Shown here: positions 62,155-64,000 of the stretch, piece after piece | How the letters are laid out: every line of letters begins with the position of its first letter | How positions within the stretch are numbered: position 1 is the stretch's first letter | Notes under the pieces: generated by a model | Seen by the model: the letters and a program-made list of their open reading frames with translations, nothing else | What the model was told of the DNA's origin: nothing | Databases searched by the model: none | Position numbers and translations under genes: made by a program | Assembly: GCF_028368935.1 (NCBI RefSeq) | Contig: NZ_JAQNDK010000005.1 | Location: 992,001-1,056,000, forward strand | Length of the DNA stretch: 64,000 nt | From: Sorangium aterium | GTDB taxonomy: Bacteria > Myxococcota_A > Polyangia > Polyangiales > Polyangiaceae | Direction: 5' to 3'

Positions 62155-62778
62155 ATGATCAAGGTCTACAACTTCGCGCGCGGGGCCCGCGGCCTGCGCG
62201 TGATGTGGCAGTGCGAAGAGATGGGTTTGCCCTACCAGGTCGAGATGGTCTCGTTTCCGCCGAGCAAAGCCTATCTCGCGCTGCATCCGCTCGGCACCGT
62301 GCCGTTCCTCGAGGATGAGGGCGGCGTGGCGATCCACGAGTCCGTCGCGATGATGGTCTACGTGGCGCAGCAATACGGGCCCACTCCCCTCTTGCCCGGC
62401 AAGGGCGATCCGGCGCTCGCGCGCGTGCTGCAAATGGCCGTGTTCGGCGAAGCGACCATCGGGGCAGCCGTCAATGCCCTGCTGACAGCGCATTTCGGCG
62501 CGCCCGAGGCGGACAAGCGCAACTGGTCCGTCCGCGCGCACGAGGCAACCGTCGAGAAGGCCTTGCGCTTCACGGCCGACAGGCTCGGCAACATGCCTTT
62601 TCTCGCCGGCGAGGGCCTCACGCTCGCCGACATCTCCGTGAGCACCGCGATCGGAATCTATCGCGGCGCGCTCGGCAAGACGCTGCCCGACGAGCTCGTC
62701 ACCTACCAGGAGCGGATCGCCGCGCGGCCGGAGTACCAGCGCGCGCGCGCGAGGTGCCATGGTGAGGACAGGGGCTGA
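62155..62778 (+). CDS. Glutathione S-transferase
   Basis: A 207-residue GST with AAGGAGACC seven bases before the ATG. The N-terminal half MIKVYNFARGARGLRVMWQC to LHPLGTVPFLEDEGGVAIHE holds the cis-Pro (TVPFL) and the Glu-Ser pair (IHESVAM). The C-terminal half has MPFLAGEGLTLADISVSTAI with the N-capping Asp. It is distinct in sequence from the GST at 54176 and not a recent duplicate. Confidence 0.88.
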   Translation: MIKVYNFARGARGLRVMWQCEEMGLPYQVEMVSFPPSKAYLALHPLGTVPFLEDEGGVAIHESVAMMVYVAQQYGPTPLLPGKGDPALARVLQMAVFGEATIGAAVNALLTAHFGAPEADKRNWSVRAHEATVEKALRFTADRLGNMPFLAGEGLTLADISVSTAIGIYRGALGKTLPDELVTYQERIAARPEYQRARARCHGEDRG

Positions 62779-63033
62779 ATCCAAACGCGATACGCATCCC
62801 TCCTGGAAAAGTTGACCCAGCATGGTTTGCCTGTAGCCTGCCGGGACATCGATCGGTGGAAGCGATGCCTGCGAAGCCTGACGAGCTCAAGGTTCGTCCA
62901 CTGGCAACTTTCTTGACGAGGCGGAGATGACCCGGAAGCACAGGACACCCCTGGGCGCAGCGCCAGGGTGCCGGGTGAACATCGCCGCGCCCAGCCGGGG
63001 CGGCGAGCTCCGGAGCGACGGAGGAACGCCATC

Positions 63034-63996
63034 ATGAATCGATCGTGGCCCGCGGTGGTCAAGTCGTTGATCTTCGTCCTCGCGGCGGTGCCCGCCGCGT
63101 GCGGCGACGCCGGCGCGGATCCGGGCGGGGCAGGGGGCTCGCGGCCGGAGTCGCCCGACAGTTCCGGCACGCAGGCGTCGACGTCCACCTCATCGACGTC
63201 CGCAGGCGGGGACCCCGGCATCTGGATCCCGGCGCTCGAGACGTCGTGGCACTGGATGATCGACCACCCCCTGGACCTGGACGACCCGAGGGACATGGGC
63301 CTTGTCGATCCCACGGGAGCGCCCATCGAGTCGCCGCCACCCACGGTCTACGACATCGACTGGGAGTACACGCCGGCCGAGACGGTGGCCGCGCTCCACG
63401 CGATGGGCGCCAATGTCATCTGCTACGTCGACGTCGGCGCGTTCGAGGACTACCGGCCAGACGCCGGCGACTTCCCGGAGTCGGTCAAAGGCAACCCGGA
63501 CTATCATTGGGAAGGCTCGTTCTGGCTCGACATCCGGCAGATCGACGTCCTCGGGCCGATCATGCAGGCCCGGTTCCAGGTCTGCAAGGACAAGGGCTTC
63601 GACGCCATCGAGCCCGATGAAGTCGACGGTTACGCCAACGACTCCGGGTTCCCCCTCACCTATGAAGACCAGATCGCGTACAACATGTTCATCGCGGATC
63701 TCGCCCACGAGATGGGCATGTCCGTGGGGCTCAAGGGCGACATCGAGCAGGCGGAGGACCTGTGGCCGCACTTCGACTGGACGCTGAACGAGCAGTGCTT
63801 CGAGTATGAAGAGTGCGAGCTCCTCGTCGATTCCTTCCTGGCGAACGGCAAGGCCGTGTTCGAGGTGGAGTACGACGATCCGTTCTCGGGTCACATGACC
63901 GACAGGTCGCTCTTCTGCGAACAGGCGAACGCCTGGGGCTTCAACAGCATGGAGATGCCGCTCGACCTCGACGGTGGCCGGTGGCCCTGCCGGTGA
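63034..63996 (+). CDS. GH114 endo-alpha-1,4-polygalactosaminidase-like lipoprotein
   Basis: A 320-residue secreted protein from the ATG at 63034, preceded by GGAGG. The signal MNRSWPAVVKSLIFVLAAVP then AACGDAG gives a lipobox, followed by a Ser/Thr-rich linker. The catalytic domain matches GH114: YDIDWEYTPAETVAALHAMG, NVICYVDVGAFEDYRPDAGD, FWLDIRQIDVLGPIMQARFQ and FDAIEPDEVDGYANDSGFPL, with the conserved acidic pair in IEPDEVDGY. Later parts SVGLKGDIEQAEDLW and FEVEYDD also fit. GH114 enzymes cut galactosaminogalactan-type polymers; here the role could be prey or biofilm polysaccharide degradation. Confidence 0.88.
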   Translation: MNRSWPAVVKSLIFVLAAVPAACGDAGADPGGAGGSRPESPDSSGTQASTSTSSTSAGGDPGIWIPALETSWHWMIDHPLDLDDPRDMGLVDPTGAPIESPPPTVYDIDWEYTPAETVAALHAMGANVICYVDVGAFEDYRPDAGDFPESVKGNPDYHWEGSFWLDIRQIDVLGPIMQARFQVCKDKGFDAIEPDEVDGYANDSGFPLTYEDQIAYNMFIADLAHEMGMSVGLKGDIEQAEDLWPHFDWTLNEQCFEYEECELLVDSFLANGKAVFEVEYDDPFSGHMTDRSLFCEQANAWGFNSMEMPLDLDGGRWPCR

Positions 63997-64000
63997 CCCG

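Noticed and set aside
54176-62778. The two glutathione S-transferases as a recent duplication
   Set aside because: Their sequences differ throughout and their flanks are unrelated, so they are separate acquisitions or old paralogues.
1-64000. CRISPR arrays, tRNA or rRNA genes
   Set aside because: No regularly spaced direct repeats and no tRNA-like TTC-RA plus CCA-end pattern or rRNA signature was noticed by reading; a covariance-model scan was not possible.

Overview
The window looks like chromosomal DNA of a large-genome myxobacterium, most likely Sorangium or a close relative in the Polyangiales. The evidence is very high GC with strong third-codon GC, long Ala/Pro/Gly-rich proteins, a giant kinase-ATPase-histidine kinase sensor, PEGA/TPR and formylglycine-enzyme-like envelope proteins, Gly-rich lipoprotein linkers and many small stress and detoxification genes. 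Taxonomy is inferred from style, not from a marker gene. No rRNA, tRNA or CRISPR array was seen.

Region 1 (about 1-12.7 kb) is envelope-directed: a secreted protein with PEP-CTERM-associated repeats (cut by the window edge), a CHASE2-like membrane sensor on the minus strand, a secreted sedolisin protease, a PgsC/CapC-type membrane protein with a large C-terminal domain, and an overlapping membrane-anchored partner. Region 2 (12.7-20 kb) is accessory: an antitoxin-like gene with a frameshifted PIN toxin, a TPR-PEGA protein coupled to an FGE-like lipoprotein, a Septu-like defence pair (PtuA ATPase plus frameshifted HNH PtuB), and an IS1182-type element sitting 22 bp from the ATPase start. Region 3 (20-25.6 kb) is one 1828-residue secreted protein ending in a probable outer-membrane barrel; it may belong with the CapC-like genes on the far side of the accessory block.

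Region 4 (25.6-34.1 kb) holds a sigma-factor remnant, a sensor of about 1880 residues whose kinase domain lacks its catalytic residues while its histidine kinase looks intact, and an ArsR-AHSA1 pair with a perfect palindrome over the regulator's start codon. Region 5 (34.3-47.8 kb) holds two FAD monooxygenases (one joined to a glycoside hydrolase fragment, one divergent from a TetR regulator with its own operator), an aldo-keto reductase fused to a polynucleotide kinase-like and a HAD phosphatase domain, VOC, GyrI-like and cupin proteins, two secreted double-psi barrel proteins, and a DUF4260/LysR divergent pair.

Region 6 (47.8-50.6 kb) is a graveyard of a truncated secreted protein, three RadC fragments and a toxin-antitoxin pair with a frameshifted toxin. 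Region 7 (50.6-64 kb) holds small redox and detoxification genes (GFA, F420-oxidoreductase-like, isochorismatase-like, VOC, two GSTs, MFS, hydrolase, SDR with HxlR regulator), a HigBA pair whose toxin carries an in-frame stop, a nucleotidyltransferase, two unrecognised proteins and a GH114 lipoprotein. A promoter-like module of about 110 bp occurs twice here, upstream of two unrelated genes.

Six genes contain apparent reading-frame lesions (five frameshifts, four of them single missing bases, and one nonsense codon). They cluster in accessory loci, so either decay or sequencing error is possible; only reads or a second strain can decide.
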